A stretch of 64,000 nt of DNA from an uncultured Hoeflea sp. (GCF_947501405.1 NZ_CANMVK010000001.1:1-64000); one strand, 5' to 3'; positions 9,006-18,368 are shown, counted from the stretch's first letter. Notes: generated from the letters alone by a model not told the origin. Numbers and translations: made by a program.

Positions 9006-9025
9006 ACATTCAAATATCTGAATGT
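9006..9025 (+). promoter_or_regulatory. SqrR/BigR-type ArsR operator (ATTC-N8-GAAT)
   Basis: ACATTC (9006-9011), eight bases, then GAATGT (9020-9025) form a symmetrical site with exactly the ATTC-N8-GAAT spacing reported for the persulfide-sensing repressor SqrR of Rhodobacter. It lies 71 bp before the sulfide:quinone-reductase-like gene, which fits repression relieved by sulfide. No ArsR gene lies in this window, so the regulator must be elsewhere. Confidence 0.7.
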
Positions 9026-9096
9026 GATTGATGCAGATCAAGCAAATTCGGCGCTGCCTGTGGCAACAATGCAGGACATTGTCGAAGGAAGCCGCC

Positions 9097-10410
9097 ATGA
9101 CCTCATCAGAGTTTTTGACTTCACGCCGTATGTTTCTCGGGCTGGCGGGCACCGCTCTTGCAGCGGTAACAGCAAATGCGCCGGCCCGCGCGGCGCGAAC
9201 CAAAACCTCGGCACGGGTGGTGATCATCGGCGCGGGCGCTGCTGGCACAGCGCTGGTCAACCGGCTGGTGCAGCGTTTGGACGGCGCGCAGATCACCGTC
9301 CTTGATGCCCGCAAAGAGCATCTTTATCAGCCGGGCCTGTCGCTGGTGGCGGCGGGACTGAAGCCGGCCTCATATACGGTCAGTCAAACCACCGACTGGC
9401 TGCCCCAAGGGATCACCTACTTCAATGAGGCGGCGGCCGGGATCGATCCCCTGACCCAGAAAGTCACGACGTCGTCAGGCAAGTCGATCTACTATGATTT
9501 CCTTGTTGCCGCACCCGGCCTGGTGCTTGATCACGATGCGATTGAAGGATTTTCACTGGATCTGGTGGGAACCAACGGTATCGGCGCGCTCTACGCCGGG
9601 CCGGAATATGCCGCGAAAACCTGGGTGGCGGCTTCCAGATACACCGAGGAAGGCGGGGTTGGCCTGTTCACCCGGCCGGGCACGGAAATGAAATGCGCCG
9701 GCGCGCCGCTCAAGCATGCGTTCCTGATCGATGACATCGCCCGTACCGCCGGCAATGCAGGCAAGACCGAAATCATCTATGCCGCAAACAACGACAGCCT
9801 GTTTGGCGTGCCAATCGTCTCGGAAAAGGTGCGTATGCTATTCGGCGACCGCGGCATCAAACCCGTCTACAGCCATGTGATAAAATCCATTGATCCGGGC
9901 GCCCGGCGTGCCACATTCTCGACGCCCGAAGGTGAGACCGAACTCGATTATGACTATCTTCATGTGATCCCGCCACAGCGCGCGCCCGACGTGATCCGCC
10001 AGTCGGGGCTGTCCTGGGCCGACAAATGGACCGACCAGGGCTGGGTCGAGGTCGACAAACAAACCCTGCGGCACCTGAGGTATCCAGAGATTTTCGGGCT
10101 CGGTGATGTGGCAGGCGTGCCCAAGGGCAAGACCGCGGCCTCGGTTAAATGGCAGGTGCCGGTGGTTGAAGACCACCTGGTGGCAGCGATTGAGGGGCGG
10201 GAGGGCACGGCGGCCTATAACGGCTATACTTCCTGCCCGCTGATCACCCGGGTCGGCCGCGCCATGCTGGTTGAATTCGATTACCAGAACAATCTGACTC
10301 CATCGTTTCCAGGGGTGATCGCGCCGCTGGAAGAATTGTGGATCAGCTGGCTAATGAAGGAGGTGGCGTTGAAAGCCACCTACAACGCCATGCTGCGCGG
10401 CAAGGCCTGA
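9097..10410 (+). CDS. Tat-exported sulfide:quinone oxidoreductase-like flavoprotein
   Basis: 437-aa FAD/NAD(P)-fold oxidoreductase expected to oxidise sulfide and pass electrons to quinone or a cytochrome. A twin-arginine signal (TSRRMFLGLAG) occupies residues 1-35, then the FAD dinucleotide fold VVIIGAGAAGTALV. Two conserved cysteines of the SQR/FCSD family are present: Cys200 (KCAGAPLKHAF) and Cys380 (TSCPLI). The C-terminal helix LEELWISWLMKEVALKATYN resembles the membrane-docking tail of SQR. ATG 9097 is chosen for its GAAGGA site and the Tat signal. Export suggests a periplasmic SQR or a flavocytochrome c dehydrogenase subunit without an adjacent cytochrome. The upstream SqrR-type box supports the sulfide role. 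Confidence 0.85.
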   Translation: MTSSEFLTSRRMFLGLAGTALAAVTANAPARAARTKTSARVVIIGAGAAGTALVNRLVQRLDGAQITVLDARKEHLYQPGLSLVAAGLKPASYTVSQTTDWLPQGITYFNEAAAGIDPLTQKVTTSSGKSIYYDFLVAAPGLVLDHDAIEGFSLDLVGTNGIGALYAGPEYAAKTWVAASRYTEEGGVGLFTRPGTEMKCAGAPLKHAFLIDDIARTAGNAGKTEIIYAANNDSLFGVPIVSEKVRMLFGDRGIKPVYSHVIKSIDPGARRATFSTPEGETELDYDYLHVIPPQRAPDVIRQSGLSWADKWTDQGWVEVDKQTLRHLRYPEIFGLGDVAGVPKGKTAASVKWQVPVVEDHLVAAIEGREGTAAYNGYTSCPLITRVGRAMLVEFDYQNNLTPSFPGVIAPLEELWISWLMKEVALKATYNAMLRGKA

Positions 10411-10421
10411 GGAGAGCAATC

Positions 10422-10772
10422 ATGAAGGAACTCACTTTAGAAACCCTGATTGCGGTGTTTGAGGAAATCTTCGGCGGCGGCCTGTTCTGGGCAATAGTGA
10501 TCGTCGCGGCTTTGGTCACGCTGGCCTATCTCTATGTGCTGATCCGCGACCGGTCGATGTCGATGCGGAAGTTCCTGCTGGCGCAATTGTCGATGCCGTT
10601 CGGCGCAATCGCCGCGGTTCTGTTCGTGCAAGTCATGACCAATTCCGGCTTCAGCGATGTTGGCGGCCCGATCGATCTGATCGTTCTCCTCGGGGTTGCT
10701 GTTGTCGGGGCAATTGGAATTGCCGTGCTGGTCTATACGTTGCAATCCCTGATGCGCCGCAGCCCGGGCTGA
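10422..10772 (+). CDS. DUF5368 family membrane protein
   Basis: 116-aa integral membrane protein with three hydrophobic segments (about 20-42, 55-75 and 88-110). It resembles the DUF5368 family, which I recall beside sqr genes; function unknown. It starts 11 bases after the SQR stop behind GGAG, so it is co-transcribed and probably assists quinone-linked sulfide oxidation at the membrane. That role is inferred from position only. Confidence 0.7.
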   Translation: MKELTLETLIAVFEEIFGGGLFWAIVIVAALVTLAYLYVLIRDRSMSMRKFLLAQLSMPFGAIAAVLFVQVMTNSGFSDVGGPIDLIVLLGVAVVGAIGIAVLVYTLQSLMRRSPG

Positions 10773-10908
10773 GGCCCGCTGCCTTCCACATCGGCCATGC
10801 CGACATCGGGTGGAATGCCAATCAGGCAGACCGGTCTGCTTCTGGCTCATAGCTCCGGACTTGTCGGCAACTTCGATTGCCAGCCTTGCGGTTTTAGCCG
10901 TCTTGCGT

Positions 10909-11766
10909 TCACAAGGCCTGCCAAAATGCTTCGACCGCCGGGCTGACCTGGCCTTGGGGTCGCTTTATCTTGCGCAGTTGACGCAAGGTGATGGGATCTG
11001 ACGGAACTATGAACCGAACCTGGTCAATCTGCTGATGGAGGACGCTGTGAGGCAGTATGGTGGCGCCGAGTCCGGCACTGACAAAAGACAGCAATGCACT
11101 GGTGTTGCGCACCGACAGATTGCATTGCGCTAGCGCGCTGGTGACTGTTGGATGTTGAACCAGGTGGCAGAGCGGGTTGGCGATCAGCGTTTCCAGTTGT
11201 AAAACATCCCAGGAAACGTGATCGGATCGCTCCGCTTCTTGCGCGATTGGGCCACCCTCGCGGTACACTATGCCCAGCTCATCCTCGAGTATGGCCACGC
11301 CATCGCTGGAACCGGCCGCGGCCGAAATGATTCCGATGTCGGCTTCATCCAATAAAACACGGCGGTGCACGGACTGGCTGTCCGTATCACTGATTTCCAG
11401 TCGAACCTCAGGCCTTTCGGCGCGGAAAGCCGCAATGACGTGCGGCAGAAGCATCGTTGTTGCCGATGGCGTGGCCGCCACGCGGACGGTTCCGGCAAGC
11501 GAGGATGCATGGCGGCGTATGGCTTCGACACTTCGGCCGAATGCATCGGTTGCACGCGCGCTTTCATCAAGGACATGTTGGCCAAGCGGCGTGAGCCGGT
11601 TCTTCCGATCGGTTTCAAACAATGGCGCGCCGATATCGTCCTGAAGCTGTGCCAGCATCATTGATAGAGCAGATGGAGTGCGCCCCAGCTCCTCGCTGGC
11701 GCTTGCCAAACTGCCTTTCTCGGCCACGATGCGAAAGACCCGAAGCATCTCCAGTTTAATCGCCAT
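10909..11766 (-). CDS. LysR-family transcriptional regulator
   Basis: 285-aa LysR regulator: N-terminal winged helix (LRVFRIVAEKGSLASASEEL, residues ~7-60) and a substrate-binding co-inducer domain (about 90-280, starting GTVRVAATPSATTMLL). Divergently transcribed from the aldehyde-dehydrogenase operon with 90 bases between starts, the usual layout for an activator of the facing operon. The start ATG 11766 gives the family length and puts the HTH at residue 7; upstream in-frame sequence runs into the opposite gene. Ligand unknown. Confidence 0.9.
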   Translation of the reverse strand: MAIKLEMLRVFRIVAEKGSLASASEELGRTPSALSMMLAQLQDDIGAPLFETDRKNRLTPLGQHVLDESARATDAFGRSVEAIRRHASSLAGTVRVAATPSATTMLLPHVIAAFRAERPEVRLEISDTDSQSVHRRVLLDEADIGIISAAAGSSDGVAILEDELGIVYREGGPIAQEAERSDHVSWDVLQLETLIANPLCHLVQHPTVTSALAQCNLSVRNTSALLSFVSAGLGATILPHSVLHQQIDQVRFIVPSDPITLRQLRKIKRPQGQVSPAVEAFWQAL

Positions 11767-11856
11767 TTCAATTTCCCTGAAATTAGTTTGAGAAATTTGA
11801 GATTGTCTTAAATATCTTCTTGCGTCTAGCCTTGTTCCTAATCTGGAGAGGCATTC

Positions 11857-13308
11857 ATGACGCAAAACACAGGCATCTATATCGACGGGCGTTGGCATGA
11901 CGGTGCGGGCACAATTGAGAACCGCAATCCATCGGATCTGTCGGATGTGATCGGCAATTACGGTCAGGCCTCCGGAGCTGACCTGGATGCAGCACTGGCA
12001 GCAGCCAGGAACGCGCAGCCGGTTTGGTGGCGTGCCGGCGTCCAGAAGCGCCACGACGTTCTGATGAGCATTGGCACCGAGCTTATGGCGCGGGCCGAAG
12101 AGATCGGGAGGCTTCTTTCTCGCGAGGAAGGCAAGCCGCTGGCGGAAGGGAAGGGCGAGGTCTACCGCGCCGGTCAGTTCTTCACCTATTTTGCTGCGGA
12201 GGTTCTGCGTCAGCAAGGCGATTTCGCAGAAAGCGTGCGGCCCGGAATTGAAATTGATGTGCGCCGTGAGCCGGTGGGCGTTGTCGCCATCATCAGCCCC
12301 TGGAACTTTCCCGTCGCCACCCCCGCCTGGAAAATTGCGCCGGCCCTGGCGTTCGGCAATGCGGTGGTCTGGAAGCCAGCCAATCTGACGCCAGCGAGTG
12401 CCTGCGCGCTCACGGACATTATTGCCCGTCAGGACATACCATCAGGCCTTTTCAATCTGGTCGCCGGACCAGGGCGCGATGTTGGCCAGCGCCTTGTCGA
12501 GAGCGCCGACGTGGATGCAATTACCTTCACCGGCTCGGTTCCTGTCGGACGCCGGATTGCAGGCTCAGCCATCGGCAACATGCCCAAATTGCAGATGGAG
12601 ATGGGGTCCAAAAACCCATTCCTGGTTATGGATGACGCAGACCTTGATCTTGCGGTTGGCCATTGTGTCAATGCCGCGTTCGGCGGAACCGGACAGAAAT
12701 GCACCGCCGCCTCACGCCTCATCGTTCATGAGTCCGTGCATGATGCTTTTGCCGAAAAGTTTGTGGCTGCGACCAAAACCTTGCAGGTCGGCCATGCGCT
12801 AGAAGATGGCACACAGATCGGCCCGGTCGTGAGCCAGGACCAGTTCGACCAAAACCTGGACTATGTCCGCATCGGGCAGGACGAGGGCGCCGAGCTTGTC
12901 TGCGGTGGTCAGCGCCTGGAGCGTTCCACCGAGGGATATTTCATGGATCCTGCGGTCTTTGTCGGCACCAGCAACGATATGCGCATCAATCGCGAGGAGA
13001 TGTTCGCGCCGATTACCTGCATCATCAAAGCGGGCGGCTATGAGGAAGCTCTGGCGATTGCCAATGACACCCAGTTCGGCCTGACGGCGGGCATCATGAC
13101 CACATCGCTGGCCCGTGCCGGCCATTTCCGCGCCAACATGAAAGCTGGCTGCGTGATGGTGAACCTGCCCACCGCTGGCACCGACTATCATGTGCCCTTT
13201 GGCGGGCGCGGCGCCTCATCCTATGGACCGCGTGAACAGGGCAGATATGCGGCTGAGTTCTACACCACCGTGAAGACGGCCTACACCGCGTCCGGGTCGC
13301 CCCAATGA
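11857..13308 (+). CDS. NAD(P)+-dependent aldehyde dehydrogenase
   Basis: 483-aa ALDH-superfamily enzyme oxidising an aldehyde to the acid. The N-anchor ISPWNFPVATPAWKIAPAL, catalytic Glu248 (QMEMGSKNP) and nucleophile Cys282 (GQKCTAAS) are intact. The EMGSKNP variant is typical of the 2,5-dioxovalerate (alpha-ketoglutarate semialdehyde) dehydrogenase branch, which I give as the best guess. It is first gene of the LysR-controlled operon; GGAGAGG precedes ATG 11857 and its stop overlaps the next start by 4 nt. In context it probably oxidises a semialdehyde from the same catabolic pathway. Confidence 0.88.
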   Translation: MTQNTGIYIDGRWHDGAGTIENRNPSDLSDVIGNYGQASGADLDAALAAARNAQPVWWRAGVQKRHDVLMSIGTELMARAEEIGRLLSREEGKPLAEGKGEVYRAGQFFTYFAAEVLRQQGDFAESVRPGIEIDVRREPVGVVAIISPWNFPVATPAWKIAPALAFGNAVVWKPANLTPASACALTDIIARQDIPSGLFNLVAGPGRDVGQRLVESADVDAITFTGSVPVGRRIAGSAIGNMPKLQMEMGSKNPFLVMDDADLDLAVGHCVNAAFGGTGQKCTAASRLIVHESVHDAFAEKFVAATKTLQVGHALEDGTQIGPVVSQDQFDQNLDYVRIGQDEGAELVCGGQRLERSTEGYFMDPAVFVGTSNDMRINREEMFAPITCIIKAGGYEEALAIANDTQFGLTAGIMTTSLARAGHFRANMKAGCVMVNLPTAGTDYHVPFGGRGASSYGPREQGRYAAEFYTTVKTAYTASGSPQ

Positions 13309-14318
13309 GTACGCGTATCGACGGCCTGCAATATGCCAACTGGTCGGAAAAGATATTCCGTCAGCTGCGCGAGGGTGCCGTCGATGCCATCCATGTGACG
13401 ATCACATATCATGAGAATTTCCGCGAGACCGTGCTCAATGTCGAGCGCTGGAACCGCTGGTTCGAACGCTACCCGGACCTGATCTTTCAGGGCCGCACGG
13501 CAGATGATGTCGTGCTTGCCAGAAAAACCGGACGCACGGCGATCTTCTTCGGCTCACAAAATCCCTCCTGCATGGAGGATGACATTGGTCTGGTCGAAGT
13601 GCTGCACACACTGGGGCTGCGCTTCATGCAACTCACCTACAACAACCAGTCGCTGCTCGCGTCCGGCTGCTACGAGGATGAAGACACAGGTCTCACACGC
13701 ATGGGCCGTCAGGTGGTTGCCGAGATGAACCGTGTTGGTCTGGTCGTTGATATGAGCCACTCGGGGGAACGCTCAACGCTGGAAGCCATCGCGCATTCCA
13801 GCCGCCCCATAGCCATCACCCACGCCAATCCATCCAGCTGGCACCCTGCCTTGCGCAACAAGTCCGACACAGTGCTCAAGGCTCTGAGCGAAACTGGCGG
13901 TATGCTGGGCCTCTCGCTTTATCCCCATCATCTTAAACATGGCAGCGACTGCCAGTTGCAGCAATTCTGCGACATGGCGGCACGCACGCTTGAGCTGATG
14001 GGTGACGGGTGCGTGGGCATTGGCAGCGACCTTTGCCAGGACCAACCCGACAGCATCGTGGAGTGGATGCGCGTCGGGCGATGGACCAAGCAAGTCGATT
14101 ATGGCGAGGGCAGTGCGCAGGCGCCTGGTTTCCCGCAAATGCCGTCCTGGTTTGAAGACAATCGAGATTTCGGATCGCTTGAACAGGGATTGCGCGCCGC
14201 CGGTCTAAGCGACCAGCAGGTCGCGGGCATCCTGGGCGAGAACTGGCTTCGATTTTTCGTGAAGAGCTTCGGTGCTCAGGGGACAGGTCCGGGGGCAGTT
14301 CACAGCATCTCTGAGTAA
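13305..14318 (+). CDS. M19 family membrane (renal-type) dipeptidase
   Basis: 337-aa zinc dipeptidase of the amidohydrolase superfamily. Conserved features include LRFMQLTYNNQS, the zinc-binding VVDMSHSGERS and AITHANPSSWHPALRNKSD, and GIGSDLCQD near residue 240. Its ATG overlaps the ALDH stop (ATGA). It lacks a signal peptide, so it should act in the cytoplasm on a dipeptide-like or amide-linked substrate delivered by the BCCT carrier. M19 genes also occur in Pseudomonas glycine-betaine loci, which fits a quaternary-amine link but does not prove it. Confidence 0.88.
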   Translation: MSTRIDGLQYANWSEKIFRQLREGAVDAIHVTITYHENFRETVLNVERWNRWFERYPDLIFQGRTADDVVLARKTGRTAIFFGSQNPSCMEDDIGLVEVLHTLGLRFMQLTYNNQSLLASGCYEDEDTGLTRMGRQVVAEMNRVGLVVDMSHSGERSTLEAIAHSSRPIAITHANPSSWHPALRNKSDTVLKALSETGGMLGLSLYPHHLKHGSDCQLQQFCDMAARTLELMGDGCVGIGSDLCQDQPDSIVEWMRVGRWTKQVDYGEGSAQAPGFPQMPSWFEDNRDFGSLEQGLRAAGLSDQQVAGILGENWLRFFVKSFGAQGTGPGAVHSISE

Positions 14319-14387
14319 CAGTCTGCAGAGTTCGATTTGCATGGCCCATCGCGGGCCGGGATCTAAAACGTTCTGGGAGGAGCGGAT

Positions 14388-15935
14388 ATGACTGACGTGA
14401 CACATTCGCCAGGCAAAGGTGCCTGGCACGAGGGGATCGACAAGCCTCTCTTTGCCGTAACCGGCGGGTTTATCCTGCTGTTTTGTCTGTTGACGCTGAT
14501 CGACATTGATTTGCTGTCGTCTCTTGTCGATGCGGGCTTTGCCTGGTCTGCCAAGTGGTTTGGCCTGTATTGGCAGCTTTTGCTTTTGGCCACGTTCCTT
14601 ATCGGGCTGGTGCTTTGTTTCCTGCCGGGCGCGAGCACCCGCATGGGGGCATTGGCGGCGCCGGAGTTCACCACGTTCCAATGGGGCGCAATGATCATGT
14701 GCACCCTGCTGGCAGGCGGCGGGGTGTTCTGGGCTGCCGGTGAGCCGATTGCCCACTATCTTTCGACGCCACCGCTCTTTGGAGACCTTGGTGATGATCC
14801 GCAGGCGCGCGCTCATGCCGCGCTCGCCCAGAGCTTTCTGCATTGGGGGTTCCTCGCCTGGGCTATTCTGGGCGCGCTGACCACCGTCATGCTGATGCAC
14901 TATCATTATGACAAAGGCCTTCCGCTGGCGCCGCGCACGCTGCTCTATCCGGTGTTTGGTGACCGGGCGATCAACGGATGGATCGGCGTTGTTGCCGATG
15001 CCAGCTGCATTATCGCCGTTGTGGCAGGCACGGTGGGTCCCATCGGTTTCCTGGGCCTGCAAATGTCTTATGGCCTCAACGCGCTGTTTGGGCTGCCTGA
15101 TACTTTCGCAACGCAAACGGTTGTGATCCTCGCGCTGGTAAGCATCTACACGGTCTCGGCGATCACAGGGCTCACCAAGGGCATCAAGCTGCTTTCACAG
15201 GTGAATGTGATTCTGGCCGTCGCGCTGCTCTTGTTCATGCTGGTCGCCGGACCGACCGCAGCAATCCTGAGCAGTTTCACTGGCGGGTTTGGCACCTACA
15301 TGTCCGAGTTCTTTGGCTTGGCGATGTTTCGTGGCGATGCCGGCCTCTTCGGCGAGCCGGGCTGGCTTGGCTGGTGGACGGTGTTCTTCTGGGGCTGGTT
15401 CATGGGATATGGACCGCTGATGGCGATCTTCATCGCCCGCGTGAGCCGGGGCAGATCCATTCGCTCAATCATTGTTTTGCTGGCGATCATCGCGCCGATC
15501 ATCACCAATTTCTGGTTCACGATCATCGGTGGAACGGGCATTGCCCTGGAGCAGGCCAATCCCGGCATCATCTCTGGCCCGTTTGAAGGCTTCAACCTGC
15601 CTGCCGGCCTGCTGGCGATCACCCAGGCCTTGCCTCTGGGCTTTCTGGTATCGGTTCTGTTTCTGGTCCTGACGATGGCTTTTGTCGCCACAACCAGTGA
15701 CTCCATGAGTTACGTCATCGCGACATCCATGTCGGATGACAATCCCTCACCAATGCTGCGTGCTTTCTGGGGCATTTCCATGGGTATCATGGCCCTTATC
15801 CTGATCTCGACGGGAGCAGGCGGGATTGGCAAACTGCAAAGCTTCATCGTGGTCACCGCCGTACCGGTGTCCTTGATCCTTTTGCCATCATTGTGGGACG
15901 CGTTGCGGATCACCTTGGCGCTGGGACGCAAGTGA
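14388..15935 (+). CDS. BCCT family betaine/choline/carnitine-type transporter
   Basis: 515-aa carrier with about twelve helices. The BCCT signature is present in altered form at WWTVFFWGWFMGYGPLMAIF followed by IARVSRGRSIR. The substrate-box region FWAAGEPIAHYLSTPP is clear. It imports a zwitterionic, usually quaternary ammonium, solute driven by Na+ or H+. GGGAGG precedes ATG 14388. A 19-bp tandem repeat duplicates the stop region and a hairpin follows, so expression beyond it may be reduced. Confidence 0.9.
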   Translation: MTDVTHSPGKGAWHEGIDKPLFAVTGGFILLFCLLTLIDIDLLSSLVDAGFAWSAKWFGLYWQLLLLATFLIGLVLCFLPGASTRMGALAAPEFTTFQWGAMIMCTLLAGGGVFWAAGEPIAHYLSTPPLFGDLGDDPQARAHAALAQSFLHWGFLAWAILGALTTVMLMHYHYDKGLPLAPRTLLYPVFGDRAINGWIGVVADASCIIAVVAGTVGPIGFLGLQMSYGLNALFGLPDTFATQTVVILALVSIYTVSAITGLTKGIKLLSQVNVILAVALLLFMLVAGPTAAILSSFTGGFGTYMSEFFGLAMFRGDAGLFGEPGWLGWWTVFFWGWFMGYGPLMAIFIARVSRGRSIRSIIVLLAIIAPIITNFWFTIIGGTGIALEQANPGIISGPFEGFNLPAGLLAITQALPLGFLVSVLFLVLTMAFVATTSDSMSYVIATSMSDDNPSPMLRAFWGISMGIMALILISTGAGGIGKLQSFIVVTAVPVSLILLPSLWDALRITLALGRK

Positions 15936-15956
15936 CCGGCGCTGGGACGCAAGTGA
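15917..15956 (+). repeat. 19-bp direct repeat duplicating the BCCT stop region
   Basis: GGCGCTGGGACGCAAGTGA occurs at 15917-15935 and 15938-15956. The first copy encodes the last residues (LALGRK) and stop; the second is non-coding. It looks like a recent slippage duplication. Confidence 0.85.
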
Positions 15957-15963
15957 TCAAAAA

Positions 15964-15991
15964 CCCTGGCGCGGCGGATGTCGCGCCAGGG
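15964..15991 (+). terminator. GC-rich hairpin between BCCT gene and the unknown gene
   Basis: A perfect 10-bp stem CCCTGGCGCG/CGCGCCAGGG (15964-15973, 15982-15991) with an 8-nt loop. Only a weak T run (CCTTTG) follows, so it may act as an attenuator or mRNA-stability element rather than a full terminator. Confidence 0.6.
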
Positions 15992-16011
15992 CCTTTGACG
16001 AGGAGAGAGCG

Positions 16012-17679
16012 ATGACCACGACATCAACCGATCAGTGCGACGATCCAGGCGCGTTTCGCCGCCCGCCTTCAGACGTCATGCGCCTTGCGCGCATGGGGGC
16101 GGCTCATCCGACACGCCTTTCGTTCCTGCGGATGCTGTTGCGGCGTGTTGTGGCTGAGCGTTGGCGTTTTGATCGCCCGGTTTGGCAGATGGACGCCAAA
16201 GGCGTCGGCCGTGCTGTCTACCGTGCAATCGGGCCTGAGCGCACCTACTCGCTCGTCGCTTTTGCCCATGACCTGCCTGAAGAGATGCGCACCGATCGTG
16301 TCATCGCGACAGCTTGGGACGCGACCTTCGCCCTGTTTGACGGCACACCAAGCGAGAATGACCTGGATCGGCTGGAGGCCAATGTACCGCGTCAGGAGGC
16401 GGGTCGTGTTGGTCCGAGCGAATTGAGTTTGAGCCGCGCCAATCGGTCTGTTCGCCTGTTTGCCCATGTTGTCGACAGGCTTGCCAGCGGACGCCAGCCG
16501 GACCGTTCTGAAATGGCAGCGGTTGGCTACCTCATGCGCACCACGGCAGTCTATGGATCGGGCAAATTCGGTGCTGCTGACCGCGAGCGCATTGCCGATC
16601 GAGCTGAACTGAGCGAGCCTTTCCAGGCGGAAATGCTGTCGGTTTGGCTGACGCGGGAATTCAGCACCGACCTGGTGGAGCATATAGCCGCTGCCAAGGG
16701 AGGCGAAAAAGCCGCGCGTCTTGATGCGGACATCAAGCGCGAACTGGGCGTTGGCAATTCCACAGGACTTGGCATGGCGCCGTTCCTGGTGCGCCACCCT
16801 GTCTTGCTCAACAATTGGATGGCTGCCCGCGAAGAGGCTTTGGCGCGGGTGCGGGCGCTGGAATTTGCGTCACCGCAAAGCGTTCAATCTCTTCACGATG
16901 CGCTCGAAGACGCTCAATCAAATGCCACCGATTGGCATTCCGAGCATCCCATCCAGGTGGCCAAACTGGCCGACTTGCGAACGGACCTTGGACGCATAGC
17001 CGCGCGTTTGAAGACCTGGCCAGGCGAAGAACCCCGACCTTGGGATGCGCTGTGGCGCTGGGGTGAAGAGCTTTCCCTGGAGGGGCAGGAGGCATTGCTT
17101 GCCCTGCTTCTGGAGCCCCATGGTGCCATTGTCGATGAACTGGCCGATGAAATGAGCGCCGATGAGGCCGATTGCTTTCGCATCGACGGTCGCATGACTG
17201 TCAGCACGCTTCGACAGGCGCTCGAGGAGGGCTTCGATTGGGCGTTGGCCATCAATTTTGACGATCCGCAGCAGACTGCGCGGTTTTGGTATGTTTCAGA
17301 AGAGAAGCTGGAACCGCGTCTGGGCAGCCGCGCGCGGGAGGCCGGTGCGGAACTGGAGCAGCCGCTGTGCATCGCACGGCTTGCACAAGGTCTCCACCGA
17401 GCGCTGGGAGGCTGGGATCAAAACGCCTTGGTGGCTGAATTCCTGCTCGCTGAACCCGAGCACCGCTTCATGGTGCGCCGCGCCCAGGTTCAGCAGCGGT
17501 ATCCCTATGCTGAGGTGCGCGACAATCTGATTGCCGAAGACATGCTGCCCATCGACCTGATGCGGTGCAAGCTCGCCTTCTTTGGCGCAAGCCGCTTCGA
17601 CCCCCGGTCAGACAAGTGGGTGCGTATCAGTCTGTTTCAGGGCGAGCCTTATCCCTCTGACATGGAGTATGCAGGATGA
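16012..17679 (+). CDS. conserved-looking 555-aa protein of unknown function
   Basis: I do not recognise this protein. It is 555 aa, soluble, rich in Arg, Glu, Ala and Trp, with no signal peptide, membrane segment or nucleotide-binding loop. Distinctive stretches are YLMRTTAVYGSGKFGAADRE near residue 180, HPVLLNNWMAAREEALARVR near 265, and a C-terminal RRAQVQQRYPYAEVRDNL region. GGAGAGAG precedes ATG 16012, and its end overlaps the DUF3726-like gene by 4 nt, so the two are translated together and probably form a complex. Its place between a BCCT carrier and RidA points to a catabolic enzyme or its large subunit. Coding quality is good; function is open. Confidence 0.75.
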   Translation: MTTTSTDQCDDPGAFRRPPSDVMRLARMGAAHPTRLSFLRMLLRRVVAERWRFDRPVWQMDAKGVGRAVYRAIGPERTYSLVAFAHDLPEEMRTDRVIATAWDATFALFDGTPSENDLDRLEANVPRQEAGRVGPSELSLSRANRSVRLFAHVVDRLASGRQPDRSEMAAVGYLMRTTAVYGSGKFGAADRERIADRAELSEPFQAEMLSVWLTREFSTDLVEHIAAAKGGEKAARLDADIKRELGVGNSTGLGMAPFLVRHPVLLNNWMAAREEALARVRALEFASPQSVQSLHDALEDAQSNATDWHSEHPIQVAKLADLRTDLGRIAARLKTWPGEEPRPWDALWRWGEELSLEGQEALLALLLEPHGAIVDELADEMSADEADCFRIDGRMTVSTLRQALEEGFDWALAINFDDPQQTARFWYVSEEKLEPRLGSRAREAGAELEQPLCIARLAQGLHRALGGWDQNALVAEFLLAEPEHRFMVRRAQVQQRYPYAEVRDNLIAEDMLPIDLMRCKLAFFGASRFDPRSDKWVRISLFQGEPYPSDMEYAG

Positions 17680-18368
17680 CCGAGGACGGCAGCGACCCCA
17701 TACAATCGGGTTTCACCCCGCCGCCAACCGACCTGGCTCTGTTGTCGAGCAATGAAGCAGGTGCCCTTTGCCTCAAAGCTGCCAGAGGCGCCGGGATGTC
17801 ATGGGGACTGGCCGAAGAAGCGGGCTATGCTGCCGCCTGGCTTTACACCCGCGGGATAAATGGGCCCGAGCTGCTTCTCCGGCATCTCAACTGGATCGCT
17901 GATCGCGCATACGGTAACGTGCGGCCGGCGGGCCATGAGAACCCGGTTCCGTCCGATGGCACTGCATTGTGCCCGGTTGCTCTTGGCGCCAGCCTGTCGG
18001 ATGGTTGCACGATCCCGCAAGGCACCATTGGTCCGGTTCAGGTGCCTGTGTTGCTCTTGCCGTTTGTCCATCAATTGGCCGTTTCCGCTGCCAGCGCGCT
18101 CCGGCTGCGATGGAATGGCGGGCATGTTTCGGTCAGTCCTGAAGGGTATGTGTCAGGCGATATGGATGACCTGACCGCTCTCGACGTCACAGAGCTGACG
18201 CTTCAAACCGACGACACTTCAGACGTTGTTCCGGTGTCGCAGATCGCGCCGGTTCCGATTCGCCGGTCGGTTCTCTCCGACCTCAACGCTTACGCCATGC
18301 AAACCACCGTTCCTGCTTCCAGCGCTTCGCGTGAAGACGCCGGGTCAGCGGCCGGTGACAACGATTAA
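17676..18368 (+). CDS. DUF3726-like protein
   Basis: 230-aa soluble protein. The N-terminal part (SSNEAGALCLKAARGAGMSW, then GLAEEAGYAAAWLYTRGI) resembles DUF3726, a family without known function. Four Cys lie at LCLKAA, ALCPVAL, and DGCTIP (third), plus none clustered as an Fe-S motif. Start ATGA overlaps the preceding stop and RidA follows 15 bases after its stop. It probably is the small partner of the 555-aa protein. DUF assignment is from memory of the family pattern and needs a profile search. Confidence 0.7.
   Translation: MTEDGSDPIQSGFTPPPTDLALLSSNEAGALCLKAARGAGMSWGLAEEAGYAAAWLYTRGINGPELLLRHLNWIADRAYGNVRPAGHENPVPSDGTALCPVALGASLSDGCTIPQGTIGPVQVPVLLLPFVHQLAVSAASALRLRWNGGHVSVSPEGYVSGDMDDLTALDVTELTLQTDDTSDVVPVSQIAPVPIRRSVLSDLNAYAMQTTVPASSASREDAGSAAGDND

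Noticed and set aside
11767-12216. N-terminal extension of the LysR regulator
   Set aside because: It would run under the aldehyde-dehydrogenase gene; ATG 11766 places the HTH normally.
14205-15116. 303-codon antisense frame over the BCCT gene
   Set aside because: Rich in Gln, Arg and His without hydrophobic or motif structure, as expected for the complement of a membrane protein.
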